Shown: positions 35,660 through 42,769, counted from the stretch's first letter. The stretch is DNA of 64,000 nt from Flavobacterium piscisymbiosum (GCF_020905295.1 NZ_JAJJMM010000001.1:682001-746000); one strand, 5' to 3'. Translations and numbers: made by a program. The notes: generated from the letters alone by a model not told the origin.

Positions 35660-36929
35660 AACAAACAAGCAAGATCCTTATCAGGCGTTACGCTACAGAG
35701 AATTTAATGTATTTTTAATATTGCGTTTTGCTATGGTTTTTGCCTGGTCGATGCAATTTATTGTTATTGAATGGGAAGTTTATAGTTTAACCAAAAATCC
35801 GCTTTCGTTAGGGCTTATTGGATTAATGGAAGTAATTCCTGCTGTTGGTATGGCATTATTTGCCGGACACATGGTCGATCAGCGTGAGAAAAAAGGTTTA
35901 TTGGTAAAATGTATTCTGGGTTTTTCAGTAATTAGTTTTGGATTATTTTTATTAACCTGGCCAAAAATCGTTGGCGGTTGGTCTACTGATGCTATTTTAT
36001 ATTCTATTTACTTTTTAGTTTTTCTTGGTGGTTTGGTTCGTGCCTTTCTTGGTCCAACTATATTCTCGCTTTTGTCATTGATTGTTCCTAAAAAAGTATA
36101 TCCAAATGCTGCAACCTGGAGTAGTTCGGTTTGGCAAATTGGCTCAGTTTTAGGTCCGGCAATTGCAGGATTTTCTATCAATTATATTGGGGTGCACTGG
36201 TCGATGTGTTCTGTTTTTGCATGTTCACTTTTTGCTTTAATTTCTTTATCTCAAATTAGTAAAAAACCCATCATGAATCCCAAAATAGGCGAACCAATAA
36301 TGGAAAGTCTTAAAGAAGGATTAAAGTTTGTTTTCAATAATAAAACTATTTTAGGAGTACTTTCCCTTGATATGGTTGCCGTTCTTTTTGGTGGAGCCGT
36401 TGCTTTATTACCTGTATTTGCTCAGGATATTTTAAAAGTAGGGCCTGAAGGTTTTGGAGTTCTAAGAGCTGCTCCGGCGGTAGGTGCTTTTATTACCATG
36501 ATGGTCTCAGCCTATGTTCCTCTATACAAAAAAGCCGGAATGAAACTTTTAGGAGCCATTTTTGTTTTCGGATTATCGATTATTCTATTTGGAGTTTCCA
36601 CTATTTTCTGGGTTTCTGTAGTAGCTTTATTTTTAAGTGGTCTTGCAGATGGAATTTCGGTTGTGATTCGCCAAACTATTTTACAGCTTAAAACTCCAGA
36701 TCATATGCGCGGCCGTGTTGCTGCTGTAAACTCGATGTTTGTAGGTTCATCTAACGAATTAGGTGCTTTTGAAAGCGGTTTAACAGCCAAATTGATGACA
36801 CCTGTTATTTCGGTAGTTTTTGGCGGAAGTATGACCTTACTAACTGTTTTAGGCTTTGGTTTAAAATCACCAACATTTAGAAATTTAGATCTTCGAAAAG
36901 ACATGGAAGATCATCAGAATATGGAATAA
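35649..36929 (+). CDS. MFS transporter (EntS/TetA-like)
   Basis: A 426-residue major facilitator with about 12 TM segments. The loop between TM2 and TM3 has the MFS signature variant GHMVDQREKKGLL, and the second half has DHMRGRVAAVNSMFVGSSNELGAFESG, a motif of the enterobactin-exporter (EntS)-like subgroup. Its start overlaps the recJ stop. The substrate is unknown. Confidence 0.92.
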   Translation: MTTKTNKQDPYQALRYREFNVFLILRFAMVFAWSMQFIVIEWEVYSLTKNPLSLGLIGLMEVIPAVGMALFAGHMVDQREKKGLLVKCILGFSVISFGLFLLTWPKIVGGWSTDAILYSIYFLVFLGGLVRAFLGPTIFSLLSLIVPKKVYPNAATWSSSVWQIGSVLGPAIAGFSINYIGVHWSMCSVFACSLFALISLSQISKKPIMNPKIGEPIMESLKEGLKFVFNNKTILGVLSLDMVAVLFGGAVALLPVFAQDILKVGPEGFGVLRAAPAVGAFITMMVSAYVPLYKKAGMKLLGAIFVFGLSIILFGVSTIFWVSVVALFLSGLADGISVVIRQTILQLKTPDHMRGRVAAVNSMFVGSSNELGAFESGLTAKLMTPVISVVFGGSMTLLTVLGFGLKSPTFRNLDLRKDMEDHQNME

Positions 36930-37177
36930 TTGAAATTTCAATTTTTTAAATCCCAAATTCCAAGGTTATATGACGTTTTATTTTTTTTATCATCATTTCA
37001 CCAATCTTTACACAATGCTTTAAATGATATAAAAAAATTACATTTAAAATAATCAGCTCACGTATTTTAGATGAACTTACATTACTTATATGATGAATAA
37101 TTTTTCTAAACTTTAAGACTTTTTTATTTAGAATTAATATAAATAATATTTATATTTGTTGAAATAAAGGATCTATA
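36930..37177. other. Intergenic region with -7 element before the small Cys-rich protein
   Basis: Contains ACTTACATTACTTATATG (about 37075-37092), a repeat also seen twice, in opposite orientations, at 55.16 and 55.40 kb. TATATTTG at 37151-37158 is the -7 element for the gene at 37178. Confidence 0.55.
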
Positions 37178-37534
37178 ATGAGAGAAATAGAACAACTATA
37201 CCACAACAACTTCGGAATTGCCTTTTACTGGAAAAAGGAAAACGAAACTATAACTGATAAAGTACAATTGGTCTTTAAGGAAACCGGATTTTATTTTACG
37301 ATCCAGGAACTGAATTATTTTTGTGATTTGATTGAAGACAGCATGATCGAAAATGCTTGTTGTGAAGCTTGTGAATTAAAAAATTCATGTCACAAATTTT
37401 TACTTAAAACCCCATGCTCTGCCATAGATTTGGCTGTGTCGATAAAAGAATTAAAATCGATCAAAGATTTGGTTGAAGGATCTTTATTCAGAATTGAGCT
37501 TGACGAATATGTTTACGGAGTTGGCTTAAACTAA
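37178..37534 (+). CDS. Cys-rich small protein (possibly DUF6686)
   Basis: A 118-residue protein with clustered cysteines CCEACELKNSCHKFLLKTPC (about 65-84), which could bind a metal or an Fe-S cluster. It has no signal peptide. It resembles the Bacteroidota-specific DUF6686 family as I remember it. It sits before a multiheme cytochrome gene, 83 bp apart on the same strand. Confidence 0.75.
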   Translation: MREIEQLYHNNFGIAFYWKKENETITDKVQLVFKETGFYFTIQELNYFCDLIEDSMIENACCEACELKNSCHKFLLKTPCSAIDLAVSIKELKSIKDLVEGSLFRIELDEYVYGVGLN

Positions 37535-37617
37535 GACACATTCTAAATATTTTAACAACATTTTTTCATTATTGAAATATATTTTGATTTTCTACAAAAA
37601 AAAGTATATTTACAACA

Positions 37618-38820
37618 ATGAAAAAAACAAGCATTCTTTTTGCTGTTGTTACCCTGATCGCTTTTTTCGCAAGCTGCAAAAACGAATCTGACAACTACAT
37701 TGATCCTCGAGGAGCCGATTATGCCGGTTCTGAAAGCTGTATTCAGTGCCATCAGGTACAATACAATATGGCTTTGCAAAGCTCTCATTTTAAAGCTACT
37801 GCTCCGGCAATTTCAGAAAATGTTTTAGGTGATTTTGACAAAGGCAATCATACTTTTATTTATGACAAAGACACTAAACTTGTTATGGAAAAACGTAACG
37901 ACAGTCTTTATCAGGTTTTATATAAAAACGGAAAAGAAGTTCAGGCGCATCGATTTGAAATTGTTTTTGGCACTAAACATGCACAAACATCAGTTTACTG
38001 GCGAGATAACAATACTTACGAACTGCCGCTTTCTTATTATAACGCAATAAATAGTTGGGCAACCAGTCCGGGATTTCCCGCAGACAAACCTTATTTTGAC
38101 CGAAAAGTGGTGAAAGATTGTTATGCTTGTCACAGTTCGAACATAAGCAGCAGAAGTGTGAATCAGAAACCTGAAGAAGTAAATTTTCTATCTGCAGAAG
38201 TTGAAGATGTAATTGATAAAAAAACGATTGTTTACGGAATTGATTGTGAACGTTGTCACGGACCTGCTAAAAAACATGCTGAATTTCATCTCAAAAACCC
38301 AAATGTAAAAGTCGCGAATAGCATTGTAAGCTATAAAACATTAAATCGACAACAAAAATTAGATGCCTGTGCGCTTTGTCATTCCGGAAATGACGGAATG
38401 AAAATGAAGTCGCGTTTTGATTTTAAGCCCGGAGATAATTTAACTGAATTTTACAGAAGTACAAGAGATCCTAATGACACAACATTTGACGTACATGGAA
38501 ATCAATTTCATTTAATGTCGCAAAGTAAATGTTTTATCAAAAGCGAAAAAATGGATTGTATTACTTGTCATAATCCACATGAAAATACCTCTAAAAATCT
38601 GGCTTCCTATTCTAAAATTTGTATGAGCTGCCATCAGGGTTTAAAACACAATGAAACAACGCTAAAAACGATGTCAGGAAGTTTATTGGCTAATAATTGT
38701 GTAGAGTGCCACATGCCTAATAAGATGTCAAATGCTATTAAATTTCAAATTTCCAACACCAAAGAAATGTCGAATTATATTTTAAGGACACACAAAATCG
38801 GGATTTATCCAGCAAAATAA
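37618..38820 (+). CDS. Seven-heme c-type cytochrome lipoprotein
   Basis: A 400-residue protein. The signal peptide ends in a lipobox (FFASC, Cys20), so it is anchored to a membrane outside the cytoplasm. Seven CxxCH heme sites are present: 41-45, 168-172, 210-214, 251-255, 314-318, 335-339 and 361-365. The spacing resembles cytochrome c554 or perioxidoreductase families of multiheme proteins, not NrfA (no CxxCK). It is a candidate electron carrier or reductase; the partner is not in the window. Confidence 0.9.
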   Translation: MKKTSILFAVVTLIAFFASCKNESDNYIDPRGADYAGSESCIQCHQVQYNMALQSSHFKATAPAISENVLGDFDKGNHTFIYDKDTKLVMEKRNDSLYQVLYKNGKEVQAHRFEIVFGTKHAQTSVYWRDNNTYELPLSYYNAINSWATSPGFPADKPYFDRKVVKDCYACHSSNISSRSVNQKPEEVNFLSAEVEDVIDKKTIVYGIDCERCHGPAKKHAEFHLKNPNVKVANSIVSYKTLNRQQKLDACALCHSGNDGMKMKSRFDFKPGDNLTEFYRSTRDPNDTTFDVHGNQFHLMSQSKCFIKSEKMDCITCHNPHENTSKNLASYSKICMSCHQGLKHNETTLKTMSGSLLANNCVECHMPNKMSNAIKFQISNTKEMSNYILRTHKIGIYPAK

Positions 38821-38827
38821 AAAATGA

Positions 38828-39571
38828 TTATTCGCCGAATTTTTTAAGTTCAAAAGTTTCTCCGTCAAAAACGCCATAAGTAAAATAACCAATCCAGTCG
38901 CCCAGATTTACATATTTGGCATCTTGACCAACGTCTATAATCATAGGTAAATGACGATGACCAAAAATAAAGTAATTGTAATGCTGGGTTTCGAGTTTGC
39001 GTTTGGCGTATAAAACCAGCCATTCGTTTTCCTCGCCTAAAAATTTTACATCTTCGGCACCAGAAATCAATTTGTTTTTAACTGATAAATATTGGGCTAA
39101 ACTTACGCCAACATCAGGATGTAACCAACGAAAAAGCCACTTGGAAAACGGATTTGTAAATACCTTTTTCATGCGCTTATATCCTTTATCTCCGGGACCT
39201 TTTCCGTCGCCGTGACCAATCAGGAATGTTTTTCCGTTAAAAGTAAATTCCTTATTATCATGATACACCGGAATATTCAATTCGGTCTGAAAGTAGTCGT
39301 TCATCCATAAATCGTGATTTCCCACGAAAAAATAAATCGGGATTCCGCTATCACGAATTTCAGCCAGTTTACCTAAAACGCGTACAAAACCCTTTGGAAC
39401 AACTGTTTTATATTCGAACCAAAAATCGAATAAATCACCTAATAAAAAAATAGCTTCCGCATCCTGTTTCACCTCATCCAGCCAGGCCACAAATTTTTGT
39501 TCGCGCGGCAAACTCAACTCAGGCGTTGGCGCACCAAAATGCTGATCAGAAGCAAAATATACTTTCTTCAT
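38828..39571 (-). CDS. lpxH: UDP-2,3-diacylglucosamine diphosphatase LpxH-like
   Basis: A 247-residue calcineurin-type metallophosphatase of lipid A synthesis (UDP-diacylglucosamine to lipid X). Metal motifs are DQHFG (with Asp and His), GDLFDFWFE, GNHDLW and GHGDGKGPGDKGYK, and a final GHRHLP. It is convergent with the cytochrome gene with a 7-bp gap. The fit to LpxH is good; the closely related LpxG/LpxI types are excluded by these motifs. Confidence 0.93.
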   Translation of the reverse strand: MKKVYFASDQHFGAPTPELSLPREQKFVAWLDEVKQDAEAIFLLGDLFDFWFEYKTVVPKGFVRVLGKLAEIRDSGIPIYFFVGNHDLWMNDYFQTELNIPVYHDNKEFTFNGKTFLIGHGDGKGPGDKGYKRMKKVFTNPFSKWLFRWLHPDVGVSLAQYLSVKNKLISGAEDVKFLGEENEWLVLYAKRKLETQHYNYFIFGHRHLPMIIDVGQDAKYVNLGDWIGYFTYGVFDGETFELKKFGE

Positions 39572-39644
39572 TGAAGTTATGAGTTAGGAATTAAGAGTTA
39601 TGAGTTAAACACTGAATTGGAATTTGGATTTTTTTATTGAAATT

Positions 39645-40097
39645 TTAAACATTATCGCTCGCGTACCATTCTGCAAACGAAGATTCTGTTTCCTGAAGTT
39701 TAAGAGAAAAAAGAGAGATATCCTTTGGCAAACGCGCAATGATTCTATCTGCAAAATCAACTACCATGTTTTCGCTTGTTGGCTGATAATCTACTAAAAT
39801 TACGTGATGACCACGATTTTTCAATTCATTTGCCAATTCGATATGCGGCGTAGTTTCATTAAAAACCGTTGCATGATCAAACTGATCGACGATTTCTTCT
39901 TTTACAATTTTCTTTAAGTCCGAAAAATCAATTACCATTCCGAATTTCACATTCGATCGATCTGTGATTGGTGAACCAATAACCGTTACCGATAATTTAT
40001 AACTATGCCCGTGAACGTTTTTGCATTTTCCGTCGTAACCGTACAAAGCATGCCCGGTTTCGAAACTAAATTGCTTTGTAATTCTGATATTACTCAT
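39645..40097 (-). CDS. queD: 6-carboxytetrahydropterin synthase QueD
   Basis: A 150-residue 6-pyruvoyl-tetrahydropterin synthase-type enzyme that makes 6-carboxy-5,6,7,8-tetrahydropterin in queuosine synthesis. The zinc histidines are in FETGHALYG and HGHSYKL; the catalytic cysteine is in the KCKNVHGH segment. Another conserved segment is MVIDFSDLKKIVKEE. A -7 element TAAATTTG (40124-40117 on the minus strand) lies 20 bp upstream. Confidence 0.93.
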   Translation of the reverse strand: MSNIRITKQFSFETGHALYGYDGKCKNVHGHSYKLSVTVIGSPITDRSNVKFGMVIDFSDLKKIVKEEIVDQFDHATVFNETTPHIELANELKNRGHHVILVDYQPTSENMVVDFADRIIARLPKDISLFSLKLQETESSFAEWYASDNV

Positions 40098-40128
40098 CGA
40101 TTTGAATTTTAGGTTGCAAATTTACAAA

Positions 40129-40305
40129 TTAATAACCGTTTTCATCTCTTTTTTTAGCTCTGTTATACATCCAATACGCAATTAGAATCAAAACTACAAA
40201 AGGAATGAACGATCCGATGATAACTCCGATTTGATAACCCGCATCAGGAGCGGTTTTTATTTTCTCTGCAACATCGACTTTTTGAAATAATGAAATGACA
40301 GTCAT
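40129..40305 (-). CDS. Small single-TM protein (58 residues)
   Basis: A short gene not covered by longer frames. An N-terminal amphipathic part (MTVISLFQKVDVAEKIK) is followed by a TM helix (about 25-47, IGVIIGSFIPFVVLILIAYWMYNR) and a basic tail. The ATG and the clear TM pattern, upstream of queD on the same strand, support it. The function is unknown. Confidence 0.65.
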   Translation of the reverse strand: MTVISLFQKVDVAEKIKTAPDAGYQIGVIIGSFIPFVVLILIAYWMYNRAKKRDENGY

Positions 40306-40357
40306 TTTATTAAAATTTAAATTAACATGAAGAAAAATAAGCCCTTACCAAACCCAG

Positions 40358-40390
40358 AACTTTGTCAAAGTTTAAAACTTTGACAAAGTT
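40358..40390. repeat. CTTTGTCAAAG / CTTTGACAAAG hairpin
   Basis: AACTTTGTCAAAGTTT and AAACTTTGACAAAGTT are complementary over 16 bp. The same hairpin family is at 25123-25156. It lies between the enoyl-CoA hydratase gene and the small TM protein gene and may serve as a transcription terminator. Confidence 0.55.
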
Positions 40391-40435
40391 ATCGCACTGA
40401 AAACCGAGACTGAGACTGAAAACTGAGACTACACT

Positions 40436-41200
40436 TTACTTCTTAAACTGTGTCAAAGCCTTTTTTGAAAAATCAGACAAAACCAATTTTCCGGTAATAG
40501 CAGCACGTTCTATAAGTAACGATTCCCAATGTTCTGTTCCTTCCCAAATAATTTTCTTCATTTCCTGCAAAGCTTCGGGATTGTACAAACTTAATTTTTC
40601 AGCAAAATTCGCAACTGCATTATCAAGATCTTCCGCATTATGAATTTCCGAAAATAATTTATTTGCTAAAGCCCACTCTGCCGATTTCCATTCGTGTGCA
40701 GCCAGTGTCATTTCGGCCATTGCAGCTTTTCCTATTTTGCGGGAAACGGCAGGCTCAATCACAAACGGACCAATACCAATTGCCAGTTCAGATAATTTTA
40801 CAGCACTTTCAGGAGTTGCCAAAACATAATCGCAAGCCGATATAATTCCTACACCGCCGCCAACAGCTTTTCCCTGAACACGGCCAATAATAAGTTTAGA
40901 GCAATTGCGCATGGCATTTAGCAAATGAGCAAAACCAGAGAAAAACTCAGTTCCCTGCTCCTCATTTTCTACCTGCAGAAGCTCATCAAACGAAGCACCT
41001 GAACAAAACACTCTGGATCCTTCGCTTTGTAAAATAATTACCGAAACAGTTTCCTTAAGACTTAAAGAATTGATTTCGGCTGTTAATCTATCCAACAATT
41101 CTCTTGGAAAAGAATTACTCGCCGGATGACCAAATTGCACTTTTGCAACAGCATTATTAAAGACAGTTTGTAAAGAACCGTTTTGATTTTCTGAACTCAT
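40436..41200 (-). CDS. Enoyl-CoA hydratase/isomerase family protein
   Basis: A 254-residue crotonase-fold protein. The oxyanion-hole segments are SEGSRVFCSGASFDEL (about 53-68) and GRVQGKAVGGGVGIISACDYVLATPES. It probably hydrates or isomerises acyl-CoA. The catalytic glutamate typical of enoyl hydratases is at ELAIGIGPFV. The specific pathway is not apparent; its neighbours are unrelated. Confidence 0.92.
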   Translation of the reverse strand: MSSENQNGSLQTVFNNAVAKVQFGHPASNSFPRELLDRLTAEINSLSLKETVSVIILQSEGSRVFCSGASFDELLQVENEEQGTEFFSGFAHLLNAMRNCSKLIIGRVQGKAVGGGVGIISACDYVLATPESAVKLSELAIGIGPFVIEPAVSRKIGKAAMAEMTLAAHEWKSAEWALANKLFSEIHNAEDLDNAVANFAEKLSLYNPEALQEMKKIIWEGTEHWESLLIERAAITGKLVLSDFSKKALTQFKK

Positions 41201-41306
41201 AAAAATAGATTTGATCGTAAAGTTACGGTTTTGAAAAATAATTTCGCCTGAACCCGATTTGAAATTTGTTTTTTGAAAATTAATTGACTTTATTTGCTAT
41301 CGCTTT

Positions 41307-41377
41307 GGGGGATTAGCTCATTTGGCTAGAGTATCCCGATCTGATCGGGAAGGTGACCGATTCGAATACAAATTCTA
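41307..41377 (+). pseudogene. Broken chimeric tRNA copy with palindromic anticodon arm
   Basis: The first 25 bases (GGGGGATTAGCTCATTTGGC and onward to GAG) are identical to the tRNA-Ala 85 bp downstream. The anticodon arm is replaced by TCCCGATCTGATCGGGA, a near-perfect palindrome (loop read as ATCTGAT, nominal anticodon CTG). After the T loop TTCGAAT the 3' T stem and acceptor strand are lost (ACAAATTCTAAA), so it cannot fold into a working tRNA. It now lies between the presumed promoter and the real tRNA. Confidence 0.8.
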
Positions 41378-41391
41378 AAGTTTACAAAAAA

Positions 41392-41465
41392 GGGGGATTA
41401 GCTCATTTGGCTAGAGCGCTTGCCTGGCAGGCAAGAGGTGATCGGTTCGAATCCGATATTCTCCA
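41392..41465 (+). tRNA. tRNA-Ala (anticodon GGC)
   Basis: A complete 74-nt cloverleaf. The 7-bp acceptor stem GGGGGAT / ATTCTCC contains the G3-U70 wobble pair, the identity element of tRNA-Ala. The D arm is GCTC/GAGC, the anticodon arm CTTGC-CTGGCAG-GCAAG gives anticodon GGC with U33, and the T arm is ATCGG-TTCGAAT-CCGAT. The discriminator is A and CCA is not encoded. It is followed by the first GIY-YIG unit. Confidence 0.95.
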
Positions 41466-41482
41466 CAAATATTTCACAAAAA

Positions 41483-41516
41483 AATACCCAAACATAGATA
41501 TATGTTTGGGTATTTT
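41483..41516 (+). terminator. Hairpin terminator, unit 1
   Basis: A perfect 14-bp stem (41483-41496 with 41501-41514), 4-nt GATA loop, then TTTTC. It follows the tRNA by 17 bp and precedes the nuclease ATG by 17 bp. Confidence 0.85.
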
Positions 41517-41530
41517 CATTTACACAAACT

Positions 41531-41923
41531 ATGTTTTACACTTATATCTTATTTTCAACCTCACTTAACAAATATTATATTGGGTCGTGTCAAAATATTG
41601 AACAACGCTTACAAGATCACTTAAACAGCAGAAGTAAGTTTACCAAAATCGCCAAAGATTGGGAATTAAAATATTTTGAAACTTTTCTCACCCGCAGTGA
41701 AGCCTGCAAAAGAGAATTGCAAATTAAAAAAATGAAAAGCAGGAAATACATCGAAACATTAATACAAACATTTCACAAAAAAATACCCAAACATAGATAT
41801 ATGTTTGGGTATTTTCATTTACACAAACTATGTTTTACACTTATATCTTATTTTCAACCTCACTTAACAAATATTATATTGGGTCTTGTCAAAACATTGA
41901 ACAACGCTTACAAGATCACTTAA
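41531..41923 (+). CDS. GIY-YIG nuclease, copy 1 (fused to readthrough tail)
   Basis: The first 80 residues form a compact GIY-YIG nuclease domain: FYTYIL and KYYIGS (the GIY and YIG strands), the conserved Arg in QRLQDH, and the KRELQIKK segment with the catalytic-type glutamate. The frame then lacks the usual stop, because the tRNA fragment that supplies it is deleted. It runs on through the unit-2 leader to 41923, giving 130 residues with a meaningless tail. The native end would be near 41772. Confidence 0.85.
   Translation: MFYTYILFSTSLNKYYIGSCQNIEQRLQDHLNSRSKFTKIAKDWELKYFETFLTRSEACKRELQIKKMKSRKYIETLIQTFHKKIPKHRYMFGYFHLHKLCFTLISYFQPHLTNIILGLVKTLNNAYKIT
41782..41815 (+). terminator. Hairpin terminator, unit 2
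   Basis: Identical to the hairpin at 41483-41516. It lies inside the readthrough tail of copy 1 and before the ATG of copy 2. Confidence 0.8.
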
Positions 41924-42078
41924 ACAGCAGAAGTAAGTTTACCAAAATCGCCAAAGATTGGGAATTAAAATATTTTGAAACTTTTCTCACCCGCAGTGAA
42001 GCCCGCAAAAGAGAATTGCAAATTAAAAAAATGAAAAGCAGGAAATACATCGAAACATTAATACAAACAAAAGGCTAG
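41830..42078 (+). CDS. GIY-YIG nuclease, copy 2 (intact)
   Basis: An 82-residue single-domain GIY-YIG protein, nearly identical to copy 1 (one visible change, Cys to Arg at residue 68). It has no DNA-binding extension. Its last codons AAA GGC TAG come from the D-arm sequence GGCTAG of the tRNA fragment, so the stop codon is inside tRNA-derived sequence. Nearest family: the short UPF0213/YhbQ-like GIY-YIG proteins. It may cut DNA at the tRNA gene; unproven. Confidence 0.9.
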   Translation: MFYTYILFSTSLNKYYIGSCQNIEQRLQDHLNSRSKFTKIAKDWELKYFETFLTRSEARKRELQIKKMKSRKYIETLIQTKG

Positions 42079-42128
42079 AGTATCCCGATGCATCGGGAAG
42101 GTGATCGGTTCGAATCCGATATTCTCCA
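42073..42128 (+). pseudogene. tRNA 3' fragment with palindromic anticodon arm (unit 2 end)
   Basis: Starts at GGCTAGAG (D loop/D stem) and runs to TATTCTCCA. The anticodon arm is replaced by TCCCGATGCATCGGGA (42083-42098), a perfect 16-bp palindrome. T arm ATCGG/CCGAT and the acceptor 3' strand are identical to tRNA-Ala. The 5' acceptor strand is absent. Confidence 0.85.
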
Positions 42129-42145
42129 CAAATATTTCACAAAAA

Positions 42146-42179
42146 AATACCCAAACATAGATATATGTTTGGGTATTTT
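42146..42179 (+). terminator. Hairpin terminator, unit 3
   Basis: Third identical copy of the 14-bp-stem hairpin with GATA loop. Confidence 0.8.
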
Positions 42180-42193
42180 CATTTACACAAACT

Positions 42194-42442
42194 ATGTTTT
42201 ACACTTACATCTTATTTTCAATCTCACTTAACAAAAATTATATTGGGTCTTGTCAAAATATTGAACAACGCTTACAAGATCACTTAAACAGCTGAAGTAA
42301 GTTTACCAAAATCGCCAAAGATTGGGAATTAAAATATTTTGAAACTTTTCTCACCCGCAGTGAAGCCTGCAAAAGAGAATTGCAAATTAAAAAAATGAAA
42401 AGCAGGAAATACATCGAAACATTAATACAAACAAAAGGCTAG
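42194..42442 (+). pseudogene. GIY-YIG nuclease, copy 3 (nonsense mutation)
   Basis: The same length and frame as copy 2, but codon 34 (AGA, Arg, in the others) is TGA at 42293-42295. A few further substitutions exist (Thr10 to Ile, Tyr15 to Asn). The remaining frame is intact to the AAA GGC TAG end, so inactivation is recent. Confidence 0.88.
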
Positions 42443-42492
42443 AGTATCCCGATGCATCGGGAAGGTGACCGGTTCGAATCCGGTATTCTCCA
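42437..42492 (+). pseudogene. tRNA 3' fragment with palindromic anticodon arm (unit 3 end)
   Basis: Same layout as the fragment at 42073-42128. The T stem is ACCGG/CCGGT instead of ATCGG/CCGAT, a paired (compensatory) change. It is followed by different flanking DNA, marking the right end of the array. Confidence 0.85.
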
Positions 42493-42504
42493 CAAACATA
42501 TTTT

Positions 42505-42540
42505 AAGTCTATAAATTTATTATTTATAGACTTTTTTTAT
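42505..42540 (+). terminator. Terminator to the right of the array
   Basis: AAGTCTATAAAT / ATTTATAGACTT (42505-42516 with 42522-42533) with a 5-nt loop and T run. It begins 13 bp after the last tRNA fragment and may be the original terminator of the tRNA gene, displaced by the insertions. Confidence 0.75.
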
Positions 42541-42769
42541 TTCTACTACATCCTTATTCAATACAAAACTTGTTTAGATTAGAGCTGTTTTACACAAGAT
42601 CATATTTAACTTCTTAAGTTGTCATCAAATTATCTTAATTTAACCTCTGTAACAATTCTTCAAACATTTCGTCTATATATAACATTAAACAGGACAAATT
42701 TCAGCATAAAAGAACATTTTGCTTCATTTACAAAACAGACAACCAGTAACATAAACCAGAACCAACCGT

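Larger units (their letters stand above)
41466..42498 (+). mobile_element. Tandem array of three tRNA-associated GIY-YIG units
   Basis: Each unit has the order: hairpin AATACCCAAACATA..., short leader, GIY-YIG ORF. ATG codons are at 41531, 41830 and 42194. Units 2 and 3 end in a 56-nt tRNA 3' fragment (42073-42128 and 42437-42492); the fragment is missing between units 1 and 2, which explains the periods of 299 and 364 bp. The repeated 3' tRNA halves and the continuous identity of the downstream AAATATTTCACAAAA show that copies arose by duplication at the tRNA 3' end. See findings. Confidence 0.85.

Noticed and set aside
41307..41377. The first tRNA-like copy as a working tRNA-Gln (nominal anticodon CTG)
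   Set aside because: The T stem and acceptor stem do not pair, so it cannot fold or be charged.
41353..41568. A 71-residue frame covering the tRNA-Ala region on the + strand
   Set aside because: It is only the translation of tRNA and hairpin sequence; no protein family is expected.
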